In this document: positions 42,091-50,398 of the stretch, piece after piece
How positions within the stretch are numbered: position 1 is the stretch's first letter
Layout of the letters: every line of letters begins with the position of its first letter
Origin: Flammeovirgaceae bacterium 311
GTDB taxonomy: Bacteria; Bacteroidota; Bacteroidia; Cytophagales; Cyclobacteriaceae
NCBI GenBank assembly: GCA_000597885.1
Contig: CP004371.1
Coordinates: forward strand, 5,051,001-5,115,000
DNA: 64,000 bases
Direction of reading: 5' to 3'
Made by a program: the position numbers and the translations under genes
Notes under the pieces: generated by a model
What the model was told of the DNA's origin: nothing
Seen by the model: the letters and a program-made list of their open reading frames with translations, nothing else
The model's database searches: none

Positions 42091-45000
42091 TCAGCTGCAA
42101 CCCAGGCTATTGCCGCAGTTCAGGCATTTATAGCAGGTGCCGGAGCGAATGGTAAGGTGGCCGCAGCCAGGGCAGGCAGGAGCATCGCCCATAAAGCTGG
42201 CCAGCACCTGCTGCGTTTGCTCATACATACTCTCTGTTTTGGTCTGTCCTGAATGTACAACCGTCTCTGCTCTGGCAGCAGGCAGCGGCGTAAACAACCT
42301 GGGCTTGTCTGCCCTTGGCTGTGGCTGTTCTTCTGGAGGCAGCTGGGTTTGCACATGCACCAGATCTGTTCGGTTCAGGTACTCAAAGGCCAGCAACCTG
42401 AAGATGAAATCAAAGATAGAGGTAGCATTTTTGATGTTGGGATGATCTACCATACCGGCCGGTTCAAAACGGGTAAAGGTAAAACGGTTTACATACTCCT
42501 CCAGTGGCACCCCGTATTGCAGGCCAAGCGATACTGAAATGGCAAAGCAATTGAGCAGAGAGCGGAAGGAGGCACCTTCTTTGTACATATCTATGAAGAT
42601 CTCTCCCAGGGTGCCGTCGGTATATTCTCCGGTACGAATGTAGAGGGTGTGGCCATCGACTTTGGCTTTCTGGGTAAACCCTTTGCGTTTATCGGGCAGG
42701 CGTTTGCGCTGTACAATTTCCGAGAGGGCGCGTTTAAAGCGGGTGTCAACTGACTGGCTGATGATGGCCTGTGCCGCTTCCAGTACCTCCTCCTCTGTAA
42801 GCATCCGGGGCGAATCTGCTGCCGGAGCCTCAACAGGCAGTGCTTGCTCATTTTCTTCTTCTTCTTTCTCTTCTTTTTTCTGGCTTAAGGGCTGCGAAAG
42901 CTTGCTGCCATCGCGGTAAATGGTGCATGCTTTTAATCCCAGTTGCCAGGCCTGCATAAAACAATCTGCTACAGCAGCTACTGTTGTATCGTGCGGCAGG
43001 TTTATTGTTTTAGAGATGGCACCCGAAATAAAGGGCTGTACTGCTGCCATCATGAGCAGGTGACCACTAGCTTTGATATAGCGCTTCCCTATACCACAGG
43101 GGTTGGCACAGTCAAACACAGGCAGGTGTTGGGGCTTTAGAAACGGAGCACCTTCTACAGTACCGGTGCCTGCAATATAGGTATTGGCTTCCCTGATCTG
43201 CTGATCGGATAAGCCCCAGTATTTCAGAAGATCAAAACCGGGGGCTTCAAAAGCTGTTTTTGGTATGCCAATTCTAAGCAGACAGGCTTCGCCAAGCTGG
43301 TAGGGAGTAAACACATAGCGGATATCAAAGGCTCCTGCCAGCGCAGTCTCTACTTTGTTGATCTCATTATCTTCTAATCCCTTGCCAATCAAAAAGGCTT
43401 TATTCAGGTAGGGTGCGCCTACCAAACTACCGCTGCCCAGCACGTAGCGGATAATGCCTTCGTTTTCCAAAGGGGTATAACCCAGCTTTTTCAGGGCAGC
43501 GGGGATGGCACCATTAATAATCTTAAAGTAGCCGCCACCAGATAGCTTCTTGAACTTCACCAGGGCAAAATCCGGCTCTACGCCTGTGGTATCACAATCC
43601 ATTAGCAGGCCAATGGTACCGGTTGGCGCCAGGGCGGTAGCCTGTGCATTGCGGTAGCCCCACTGTTCTCCTCCCTCCAGTGCGCTGTCCCAGGCCTGGC
43701 GTGCAGCAGTGAGCAGGTATTCGGGGCAGTGGGTTGCTTCCAGCACCTGTGGCCTTACCTGCAGCTCCTGGAGCACTTCGTGATGGCCCCAGGCTGCAGC
43801 CCGGTGGTGGCGTATTACCTGCAGCATGCTGCTTTTATTCTCCTGGTACTTGCTGAAGGCTCCCAGTACTGCGGCCATCTCTGCAGATGTGCTGTAAGCA
43901 GAAGCGGTTAATATTGCGGTAATGGCACCTGCCATGCCTCTGGCTTCGGGGCTGTCGTAGGGCAGGCCTGCCACCATCAGCAGGGCACCCAGGTTGGCGT
44001 AGCCTAACCCAATGGTGCGGTAATTGAAAGAGCGTTGGGCAACTTCCGGAGAAGGAAACTGGGCCATTAGTACCGAAATCTCCAGTACAATGGTCCAGAG
44101 CCTGCTGGCATGCCTGAAAGCTTCCACATCGAAAATACCGGTTTCCCCATCATAAAATTTCCGGAGGTTGAGCGAGGCCAGGTTGCAGGCGGTATTGTCC
44201 AGAAAAAGGTATTCTGAACAGGGGTTGGAGGCGCGGATAGACCCACCGGCCGGGCAGGTATGCCACTCATTGATAGTGCTGCTGAATTGTACCCCGGGAT
44301 CTGCACACTGCCATGCGGCACTGTTTAGCTGATCCCATAGCTTCCGGGCAGGTACTTCTTTCATAAGCTTACCATCGGCCCTGGCGGTAAGCTTCCAGCT
44401 GGTGTTCTGCTCAAGTGCACTAAAAAATTCATTTGGGATGCGCACCGAGTTATTGGAATTCTGCCCTGATACGGTACGGTAAGCTTCACCTTCGTAGTCA
44501 GATGAATAACCGGCAGCAATCAGTGCAGCAACTTTTTTCTCTTCTTCTACTTTCCAGGAAATAAATTCTTCGATTTCGGGATGGTCCAGATCTACCACCA
44601 CCATTTTGGCTGCCCTGCGTGTGGTGCCACCGCTTTTAATGGCCCCGGCAGCCCGATCGCCTACCTTCAGGAATGACATCAGCCCCGAGGAGTATCCGCC
44701 ACCGCTTAATTTCTCATTTACACTGCGAATATCAGAATAGTTGGTGCCGGCACCAGAACCGTATTTAAACACCCTTGCTTCCCGCATCAGCAGGTCCATA
44801 ATGCCGCCATCACCCACCAGTTTGTCTTTCACTGATAAAATAAAGCATGCGTGTGGCTGTGGCCGCTGGTAGCCGGATGTGCTCTCCTGCAACTCACCTG
44901 TGCGTGGATCTACATAGTAATGTCCCTCGGCAACACTATCAATGCCATAGCTGTTGTGCAGGCCGGTGTTAAACCACTGCGGAGAATTAGGAGCGGCATA

Positions 45001-45390
45001 CTGCCCCAGTAACATAAACACCAGTTCATCATAAAAAGCCCGGGCATCATCTGCTGTGGCAAAGTAACCGCCCTGCTCGCCCCAGTGTTGCCAGCAGGCA
45101 GCCAGGCGGTGTACCACCTGCTTGGCCGAGCTTTCTCCTCCCAGGCTGGCACCGGCTTGAGGAACTCCGGCTTTTCTGAAATATTTCTGGGCCAGAATAT
45201 CAGTCGCTATTTGCGACCAGGCTTCTGGTACTTCTACATCCTGCATCTCAAAGACTGCATCGCCAGTTGGGTTCCTGATGGTTGAACTGCGCTTGCTGAA
45301 AGTAAAATGCTCGTATGGGTTATGTTTGTTCCTGGTGAAATGGCGCTTAATGGAGATGCCTTTTTTGTTTGGTGCTGTAGGTTTATTCAT
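42091..45390 (-). CDS. nrdJ: Adenosylcobalamin-dependent ribonucleotide reductase (class II)
   Basis: A 1099-residue B12-dependent RNR that makes deoxynucleotides with or without oxygen. Landmarks are SPQWFNTG and NPCSEYLFLDNTACNL (active-site region), PTGTIGLLMDCDTTG (finger-loop region), the repeated TGTVEGAPFL, and a C-terminal zinc-ribbon-like tail (CPGCGHLTIRSGTCYKCLNCG) that holds the redox cysteines. ATG 45390 (MNKPTAPNKKG) is chosen; the frame continues eight codons further. It is divergent from RIC/ScdA, and the 246-base region between them holds an FNR-like box and an AAAAGA-N8-TCTTTT box. O2-independent dNTP synthesis suits low-oxygen growth with N-oxides. Confidence 0.95.
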   Translation of the reverse strand: MNKPTAPNKKGISIKRHFTRNKHNPYEHFTFSKRSSTIRNPTGDAVFEMQDVEVPEAWSQIATDILAQKYFRKAGVPQAGASLGGESSAKQVVHRLAACWQHWGEQGGYFATADDARAFYDELVFMLLGQYAAPNSPQWFNTGLHNSYGIDSVAEGHYYVDPRTGELQESTSGYQRPQPHACFILSVKDKLVGDGGIMDLLMREARVFKYGSGAGTNYSDIRSVNEKLSGGGYSSGLMSFLKVGDRAAGAIKSGGTTRRAAKMVVVDLDHPEIEEFISWKVEEEKKVAALIAAGYSSDYEGEAYRTVSGQNSNNSVRIPNEFFSALEQNTSWKLTARADGKLMKEVPARKLWDQLNSAAWQCADPGVQFSSTINEWHTCPAGGSIRASNPCSEYLFLDNTACNLASLNLRKFYDGETGIFDVEAFRHASRLWTIVLEISVLMAQFPSPEVAQRSFNYRTIGLGYANLGALLMVAGLPYDSPEARGMAGAITAILTASAYSTSAEMAAVLGAFSKYQENKSSMLQVIRHHRAAAWGHHEVLQELQVRPQVLEATHCPEYLLTAARQAWDSALEGGEQWGYRNAQATALAPTGTIGLLMDCDTTGVEPDFALVKFKKLSGGGYFKIINGAIPAALKKLGYTPLENEGIIRYVLGSGSLVGAPYLNKAFLIGKGLEDNEINKVETALAGAFDIRYVFTPYQLGEACLLRIGIPKTAFEAPGFDLLKYWGLSDQQIREANTYIAGTGTVEGAPFLKPQHLPVFDCANPCGIGKRYIKASGHLLMMAAVQPFISGAISKTINLPHDTTVAAVADCFMQAWQLGLKACTIYRDGSKLSQPLSQKKEEKEEEENEQALPVEAPAADSPRMLTEEEVLEAAQAIISQSVDTRFKRALSEIVQRKRLPDKRKGFTQKAKVDGHTLYIRTGEYTDGTLGEIFIDMYKEGASFRSLLNCFAISVSLGLQYGVPLEEYVNRFTFTRFEPAGMVDHPNIKNATSIFDFIFRLLAFEYLNRTDLVHVQTQLPPEEQPQPRADKPRLFTPLPAARAETVVHSGQTKTESMYEQTQQVLASFMGDAPACPGCGHLTIRSGTCYKCLNCGNSLGCS

Positions 45391-45456
45391 GCTGTAAGTG
45401 GTTGAAAGTAACAATTACAAAAGCTGGAAGATCGGGCTGCAGTGCTTCCGGAACCA

Positions 45457-45468
45457 TGACTTAAGTCA
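45457..45468. promoter_or_regulatory. FNR/CRP-like palindrome between nrdJ and RIC
   Basis: TGACTTAAGTCA is a perfect 12-base palindrome matching TGAY-N4-RTCA. It lies 67 bases from the nrdJ ATG and about 85 bases upstream of the predicted RIC transcription start. Confidence 0.6.
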
Positions 45469-45509
45469 GTTTTAAATTATGATGAAGGTAGAAGAAAAAT
45501 TAAATAGAT

Positions 45510-45531
45510 AAAAAGAGTTTAATATCTTTTT
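45510..45531. promoter_or_regulatory. Rrf2/NsrR-like box upstream of RIC
   Basis: AAAAGA-N8-TCTTTT (45511-45530) within a longer AT palindrome. It lies just upstream of the perfect -7 box TACATTTG at 45538-45545, in the -33 to -13 interval, where a repressor would block RNA polymerase. Confidence 0.6.
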
Positions 45532-45537
45532 ATAATT

Positions 45538-45545
45538 TACATTTG
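45538..45545 (+). promoter_or_regulatory. -7 box for RIC gene
   Basis: TACATTTG, a perfect TAnnTTTG match, 92 bases before the RIC ATG. Confidence 0.5.
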
Positions 45546-45636
45546 CTTTGTATTCAGGCAGCGGGAGAGCTGTTTCCCGGGTCTGCCGACATTGTGCCTT
45601 TAAAGCAATTAATATAACCAATTAACAGTTTAATTC

Positions 45637-46470
45637 ATGGCAACTGCAGAAACCCTGGATTTTCTGGATGTAACTAAGATTGAGCCTCGTTTAAAGCATC
45701 CCACCATATTCAAAAAATTTGACAGCCTGAGAGGTGGACAGGCCTTTGTTATTCATAACGACCACGACCCAAAGCCACTTTATTATCAGTTGCTGGGTGA
45801 GCGTGGTCCAATCTTTAATTGGGTTTATCTGGAAGAGGGACCTGAAGTTTGGGAGGTGAGGATCACTAAAATTGGAAGCGAAGCATCTCCAACCATTGGA
45901 GAGTTGGTAGCAAAAGATTACCGCAGGGCGCAGGTGTTTAAAAAATGGGGCATCGATTTTTGCTGCGGGGGTAAAAAAAACTTGGCCAAGGTTTGTGCCG
46001 AGAAAGGTATAGACCAGCACAAGTTGGAGCAGGAGCTGAATACTCTCCCCGATACCAGCAGCAGCAAGGGGTTGAACTACGATAGCTGGGAGCTTGATTT
46101 TCTGGCGGATTTTATCGAAAACACACACCACAGTTTTGTACGCCATGCACTGCCGGCAATTAATGAGTATACCACTAAAATAGCGCGGGTACATGGTGGC
46201 CGCCATCCGGAGCTGCTTGAGATAGCCACCACTTTTGCTGGCATTGCAGCAGAGCTGGAGGATCATATGCGCAAAGAAGAGCAAATTCTCTTCCCTTACA
46301 TTCGTACCCTTAGCAAGGCAAAACGAGGAATGGAAACCATTCAGCCATCCCCTTTTGGTACTGTTGCAAATCCTATCAGAATCATGGAAACAGAGCATGA
46401 ATCTGCAGGGGAGGGGCTGGAAAAAATACGTACCATTACCGGTAACTATACACTGCCTGCTGATGCCTGA
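45637..46470 (+). CDS. Iron-sulfur cluster repair di-iron protein (RIC/ScdA), interrupted by in-frame TGA
   Basis: RIC proteins repair Fe-S clusters damaged by NO. This gene encodes an N-terminal DUF2249-like segment (about 1-80), a ScdA_N motif with C109-C110 in WGIDFCCGGKKN, and a hemerythrin-like helical bundle from about 150 (ENTHHSFVRHALPAI, DHMRKEEQILFPYI). At codon 278 (46468-46470) a TGA occurs where the family normally has Cys in a PxDAC-TTY context. The remaining bundle continues in the same frame to a TAG at 46594-46596. As read normally the product lacks the last helix with its iron ligands. It may be a nonsense mutation, a sequencing error or a recoded selenocysteine codon. Confidence 0.85.
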   Translation: MATAETLDFLDVTKIEPRLKHPTIFKKFDSLRGGQAFVIHNDHDPKPLYYQLLGERGPIFNWVYLEEGPEVWEVRITKIGSEASPTIGELVAKDYRRAQVFKKWGIDFCCGGKKNLAKVCAEKGIDQHKLEQELNTLPDTSSSKGLNYDSWELDFLADFIENTHHSFVRHALPAINEYTTKIARVHGGRHPELLEIATTFAGIAAELEDHMRKEEQILFPYIRTLSKAKRGMETIQPSPFGTVANPIRIMETEHESAGEGLEKIRTITGNYTLPADA

Positions 46471-46596
46471 ACTACTTACCGCTTAGCCTGTCAGGCCCTG
46501 CAGGAATTTGAGGCAGACCTGCATCAGCATATTCATCTGGAAAACAAGATCCTGTTTCCGAAAGCCAAAAAGCTGGAAGGGGAACTGTTGGGATAG
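46471..46596 (+). pseudogene. RIC/ScdA C-terminal helix, in frame after TGA
   Basis: Forty-one codons directly after the TGA read TTYRLACQALQEFEADLHQ and then HIHLENKILFPKAKKLE. This is the last helix of the hemerythrin fold, whose HxxxE ligands complete the di-iron site. There is no frameshift and no other stop, so the interruption is a single codon. An intrinsic terminator follows at 46613-46643, which indicates that this is the natural end of the gene. Confidence 0.85.
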
Positions 46597-46612
46597 ACAA
46601 ACAGATTTATTT

Positions 46613-46643
46613 GCCCCCGGCCTGCGAAGACCGGGGGCATTTT
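46613..46643 (+). terminator. Terminator after RIC gene
   Basis: GCCCCCGG (46613-46620) pairs with CCGGGGGC (46631-46638), followed by ATTTT. It lies 17 bases after the downstream TAG of the RIC frame. Confidence 0.82.
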
Positions 46644-46921
46644 AAATTTAACGAAGCACAGGAAGCTAAAACAGCAACCGGAGCCACTTGGCTGAACACC
46701 CCATTTGGTTTAATAGATTATTACAGGATCAGGCAGGGTTTTGCCTTCAGAGTAGATGGAGAAACTGGGCTACAGCATGCCTTTATTACCGGCAGTAATG
46801 GGTTAATGGCGGATGCTCTAAGCCGGAGCTTATAAAGGAGCAGCTAATTTGGAAGAAGAAGAGTTAAAGCCTGATATCTGGCCCGGTGAATTGTTTACAG
46901 TAGCATTTTAAGCTGGCGGAA
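46644..46921. other. Unassigned spacer before rrf2 promoter
   Basis: No recognisable gene. A plus-strand frame (46611-46835) passes through the preceding terminator and has only a TTG start, so it is probably not real. No repeats were noticed apart from the operator that follows. Confidence 0.4.
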
Positions 46922-46943
46922 TAAAAGATATAGAGATATTTTT
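46922..46943. promoter_or_regulatory. Rrf2/NsrR-like box upstream of rrf2
   Basis: AAAAGA-N8-TATTTT, one mismatch from the shared AAAAGA-N8-TCTTTT. It overlaps TATTTTTG (46937-46944), a perfect -7 box, so binding would block this promoter. This suggests autorepression of the regulator at 47062. Confidence 0.55.
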
Positions 46944-46967
46944 GTGGACGAAAGTCATGTTTTTTCT

Positions 46968-46979
46968 TGATTTTAATCA
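46968..46979. promoter_or_regulatory. FNR/CRP-like palindrome upstream of rrf2
   Basis: TGATTTTAATCA, a perfect match to TGAT-N4-ATCA, 83 bases before the rrf2 ATG and about 40 bases before a second, weaker -7-like sequence (TAGTTTG, 47003-47009). Confidence 0.55.
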
Positions 46980-47061
46980 TCTTGGGAGCAATGAAATTAA
47001 TGTAGTTTGCATCACGAATACTATCAAGGTATGGTGGTGCTTAACCCAGAAGCAGCTTAAA

Positions 47062-47511
47062 ATGATATTATCAAAAACATCAGAATATGCTTTACGCTCA
47101 CTGCTGTACCTGGCCATGCAGGCATCTAAGGAGCATAAGGTAGGAATCAAAGAGATTGCACAGGAGCTGGACCTGCCCATGCATTTTACAGGTAAGATCC
47201 TGCAGGACCTGGTTCGTAAGGGACTTATTGCATCTCTGAAAGGCCCTAATGGAGGCTTCTTTCTAAATCATCCCGCCAGTGAAATCACGATCATGGATGT
47301 GGTGAAGGTTGTTGATGGTGGAGAGGCATTTAAACGCTGCGGCCTGGGCATGAACAAATGTTCTGATGAACACCCCTGTCCGCTCCACGAAGATTTTAAA
47401 GTATTTCGGGATGGATTAGCCAGGGTATTTAATAAAAAAACAATCCACGATCTGGTACAGGAGGTAGATACCGGACATGCATTCATCAAAAACCTGGTGC
47501 AGGTTTCCTGA
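47062..47511 (+). CDS. Rrf2-family transcriptional regulator (NsrR/IscR-like)
   Basis: A 149-residue winged-helix regulator. The N-terminal wHTH starts MILSKTSEYALRSLLYLA and includes IAQELDLPMHFTGKILQDLVRKG and the wing KGPNGGFFL. Three cysteines C93, C100 and C106 (RCGLGMNKCSDEHPC) fit the Fe-S cluster loop of NsrR/IscR proteins (here C-x6-C-x5-C). A cluster there would sense NO or redox state. ATG 47062 is chosen; the longer frame begins in the promoter. It stands between the Fe-S repair gene and nadA (itself an Fe-S enzyme). Candidate operators with a shared palindrome occur before norZ, nos, RIC and its own gene. NsrR is the best guess; IscR-like function is not excluded. Confidence 0.88.
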   Translation: MILSKTSEYALRSLLYLAMQASKEHKVGIKEIAQELDLPMHFTGKILQDLVRKGLIASLKGPNGGFFLNHPASEITIMDVVKVVDGGEAFKRCGLGMNKCSDEHPCPLHEDFKVFRDGLARVFNKKTIHDLVQEVDTGHAFIKNLVQVS

Positions 47512-47562
47512 TGATACTCCTGCTTATCAAGGCAATTATCTATAATCTTACCCATAGTAAGT

Positions 47563-48603
47563 ATGTCAGTCATTACTTCCTCTGCTTATTCCCGGAAGCT
47601 GCAGGCCATGGGCATAAGCCGTTCTGTTGCTGAAAATCAGACTTTATTAGAAGCTGTAGAAGAAATTCGGGAGCTGAAACAGCAAAAGCGTGCTGTCATC
47701 CTTTCCCATTACTACATGTCTGCAGAGTTGCAGGTTAACCATGCCGATGGGGGCGTTGCCGACTTTGTAGGAGACTCCCTGGGGTTAAGTGTTGCCGCCA
47801 CAAAGATAGAAGCCGACGCTGTAGTTTTCTGTGGTGTGAAGTTTATGGCCGAAACTGCCAAAGTGCTTAATCCCTCCCGTAAGGTGCTGCTCCCCAGTAT
47901 GCTGGCAGGATGCTCCCTGGCAGAAAGTATAACAGCAGAAGATGTGCGCCTGCTGAAGAAGAAGTATCCTGGTGTACCGGTGGTGGCTTACATCAATACC
48001 TATGCCGAAACCAAAGCCGAGGCCGATGTTTGCTGTACCTCCCGTAATGCGCTGGCCATTGCAAAAGCACTGCCCGGCGATCAGCTTATTTTCCTGCCCG
48101 ATCAGTTTATGGGCAAAAACCTGCAGGTACGTGTAAAAGCAGAAACAGGCAAGGATATGATTCTGTGGGAAGGCAGCTGCGAGGTGCATGAGCAGTTTTC
48201 TCCCTCCAAAATTATGGGGCTGCAAATGATGTACCCCGAAGCAGAGCTACTGGTACATTGGGAGGTGCCTGATGAAACGGTTGCCAGCACCCTAAGCCGC
48301 AGCGGTGGTGTTTTAGGAAGTACCACCGATATCATTAACTATGTAGCCGAAAGCAGGGCAAAGCAGTTTATCCTGGGGTCTGAATGTGATTTGGGCGCTA
48401 CCCTAAGGGGCATGTACCCGCACAAAGAGTTTATTGTGCCCTGCATTCGCTGCCCGCATATGAAGCAGATCGATATCTTCAGAACCCGCGATGCCCTGCG
48501 TGCACTCGGCACGGCTCAGGAAGAACTCTATCGCATAGACCTTAGCGAATCCGTTATGCAGGGTGCTTACCTGCCCATTAAGCGAATGCTGGAATTTGCC
48601 TGA
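47563..48603 (+). CDS. nadA: Quinolinate synthase
   Basis: An oxygen-sensitive [4Fe-4S] enzyme that condenses iminoaspartate with dihydroxyacetone phosphate to quinolinate in NAD synthesis. The 346-residue protein has the family blocks LSHYYMSAELQ, VADFVGDSLGLS, FCGVKFMAETAK, AYINTYAETKAE, LPDQFMGKNL and IRCPHMKQI. The cluster cysteines are in FCGVKF, the CEVH region and CIRCPHM. nadB starts eight bases after its stop. Fifty-one bases after rrf2, so rrf2 may be co-transcribed. Confidence 0.96.
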   Translation: MSVITSSAYSRKLQAMGISRSVAENQTLLEAVEEIRELKQQKRAVILSHYYMSAELQVNHADGGVADFVGDSLGLSVAATKIEADAVVFCGVKFMAETAKVLNPSRKVLLPSMLAGCSLAESITAEDVRLLKKKYPGVPVVAYINTYAETKAEADVCCTSRNALAIAKALPGDQLIFLPDQFMGKNLQVRVKAETGKDMILWEGSCEVHEQFSPSKIMGLQMMYPEAELLVHWEVPDETVASTLSRSGGVLGSTTDIINYVAESRAKQFILGSECDLGATLRGMYPHKEFIVPCIRCPHMKQIDIFRTRDALRALGTAQEELYRIDLSESVMQGAYLPIKRMLEFA

Positions 48604-48610
48604 TGAAGCC

Positions 48611-50164
48611 ATGGCACAATATGATTGTCTGATAATAGGCAGCGGAGTAGCTGGTTTAAGTGCTGCCCTGCAGGCAGCACGCTGGGGCAAAGTGGCCGTG
48701 CTCTGCAAAGCCGATGCTGCAACCACCAACACAAATTTGGCACAGGGTGGGCTTGCTGCTGTGCTCTCACCCGATGATAGCCCAGCCAGACACGTGGCTG
48801 ATACCCTTGCGGCCGGTAGCTGGCACAATAATAAGGCAGTAGTAAAACTGCTGGCACAGGAGGCGCCGCATTGTATAGCAGAATTACTACGGCTTGGGGT
48901 GCCCTTCGATCGGGATGAGCAGGGAGAACTGGCATTGGGATTAGAAGGAGGCCACAGCCACAACCGCATTGTGCACGCCCGTGACCAGACGGGCTTCTAC
49001 ATTCAGCAAAAGTTACTGGAGGCTGTAAGCCAAACCTCCAACATAACACTGCTGGAGCACCACATGGCGGTAGAGCTGCTGCTGGATAGTGCAGCAGGCT
49101 ACAGCAGATGTGCAGGCGCCAGGGTGCTGGATAGTAAAAATAACAGGCTTACATCAATTTGGTCCTGCGCTACCATACTGGCAAGTGGTGGAGCGGGGCA
49201 GCTGTACCGGCATACCACAAATCCTGCAGTTGCCACCGGCGATGGTATAGCGCTGGCTTATCATGCAGGGGCAGCGCTGGAGGATCTGGAGTTTGTGCAG
49301 TTTCATCCCACCACACTTTACGATCCCGGAAATCCGGCCTTTCTGATTAGTGAAGCGGTAAGGGGCTTTGGCGCTGAGCTGGTACTTCCCGGCGGAAAAC
49401 CTTTCATGCAGCTGTACCACCGGCAGGGTTCGCTGGCTCCCCGTGATGTTGTGTCGCAGGCCATGCATGCCGAAATGCAACATCTGGAGGTGCCTTGTCT
49501 TTTTCTGGACCTGAGGCATCTGTCTTATTCCAAGTTCGCAAATAAATTTCCGACCATTGCTCAAAAGCTGCAGGAGCGGGGGATTGATGTACGCAGCGAA
49601 CTGGTGCCGGTAGTGCCCGCCGCCCATTATATGTGTGGTGGTGTTAAAACAGATTTAAATGGACTTAGCACACTCCCGGGTTTGTACGCCTGTGGGGAGT
49701 GCGACTGTACCGGGCTGCATGGTGCCAATCGCCTGGCCAGCAATTCCCTGCCTGAGGGTTGGGTCATGGGGCGCCGTGCGGCAGATCATGCGGAGGTATG
49801 GAAGCATGATATTCCTACTATTTTATCTGCCTCTGCTGAAGAGGAACCTGCAATGCAGCAGGTATCAACCAGCACCGCAGCACTGCTTCTAAAGCAGCAG
49901 CTCCAGGAACTTATGTGGCAATATGTAGGGATCGTACGTAGTAGAGAAGGTTTGCTAACATGCCAGGAACAAGTAGGGACTCTATGCGGGCAGGCGGCCT
50001 ATTTCACTACATATAGTACAGAAGTACTAGAGCTGAAAATCCTGCTCACCCTCTCAACACTGCTGATAGAAGCCTGCCTGCAGAGAAAGGAAAGCATAGG
50101 TGGCCATTACATAAAGGATGATCTGCTCGCAGTTTCTCCGGTATCCATTGTAATGGCCAATTAA
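48611..50164 (+). CDS. nadB: L-aspartate oxidase
   Basis: An FAD enzyme oxidising aspartate to iminoaspartate for NadA. The 517-residue protein opens with the dinucleotide motif LIIGSGVAGLSAAL. It carries TTNTNLAQGGLA, GGHSHNRIVHARDQTG, the catalytic-region VQFHPTTL, and CGECDCTGLHGANRLASNSL near the end. ATG 48611 (MAQYDCLIIG) is used; the longer frame overlaps nadA. Paired with nadA as one unit, followed by a long hairpin. Confidence 0.96.
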   Translation: MAQYDCLIIGSGVAGLSAALQAARWGKVAVLCKADAATTNTNLAQGGLAAVLSPDDSPARHVADTLAAGSWHNNKAVVKLLAQEAPHCIAELLRLGVPFDRDEQGELALGLEGGHSHNRIVHARDQTGFYIQQKLLEAVSQTSNITLLEHHMAVELLLDSAAGYSRCAGARVLDSKNNRLTSIWSCATILASGGAGQLYRHTTNPAVATGDGIALAYHAGAALEDLEFVQFHPTTLYDPGNPAFLISEAVRGFGAELVLPGGKPFMQLYHRQGSLAPRDVVSQAMHAEMQHLEVPCLFLDLRHLSYSKFANKFPTIAQKLQERGIDVRSELVPVVPAAHYMCGGVKTDLNGLSTLPGLYACGECDCTGLHGANRLASNSLPEGWVMGRRAADHAEVWKHDIPTILSASAEEEPAMQQVSTSTAALLLKQQLQELMWQYVGIVRSREGLLTCQEQVGTLCGQAAYFTTYSTEVLELKILLTLSTLLIEACLQRKESIGGHYIKDDLLAVSPVSIVMAN

Positions 50165-50195
50165 TAGACACACCGGATTTCTGCCTTAATATGTT

Positions 50196-50236
50196 TAGCA
50201 ACTGATTTGCATCCTGAATATGCAAATCAGTTGCTA
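50196..50236 (+). terminator. Long hairpin after nadB
   Basis: Seventeen-base perfect arms (50196-50212 and 50220-50236) with a seven-base loop, 32 bases after nadB. The T run is short (ATTTG), so it may be a terminator or an mRNA-stabilising hairpin. Confidence 0.6.
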
Positions 50237-50298
50237 TTTGCTTAAACCAGTGCCAGGCTGGGGCAATTTTACACTGTTGTAAAGCAACGCAAATAATT

Positions 50299-50328
50299 TG
50301 CACACTTTAACCAACCCCTGCACACTTT
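50299..50328 (+). repeat. Direct repeat TGCACACTTT before a lipoprotein gene
   Basis: TGCACACTTT occurs at 50299-50308 and at 50319-50328, spaced exactly 20 bases apart (two helical turns), about 70-100 bases before the lipoprotein ATG. A candidate operator pair. Confidence 0.4.
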
Positions 50329-50398
50329 GGGCTGTCTTAGAATAAAAAGCAGTTAAATCTGTTTAATGATGATAACGCGTTTCAATCTAAGAACAGCC

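Noticed and set aside
46471-46515. SECIS element after the TGA in the RIC gene
   Set aside because: Only short GCCTG/CAGGC pairings with no suitable loop are visible; not enough to claim selenocysteine insertion.
46611-46835. 74-codon plus-strand frame after RIC
   Set aside because: It starts with TTG inside an intrinsic terminator hairpin, and its product resembles no known family.
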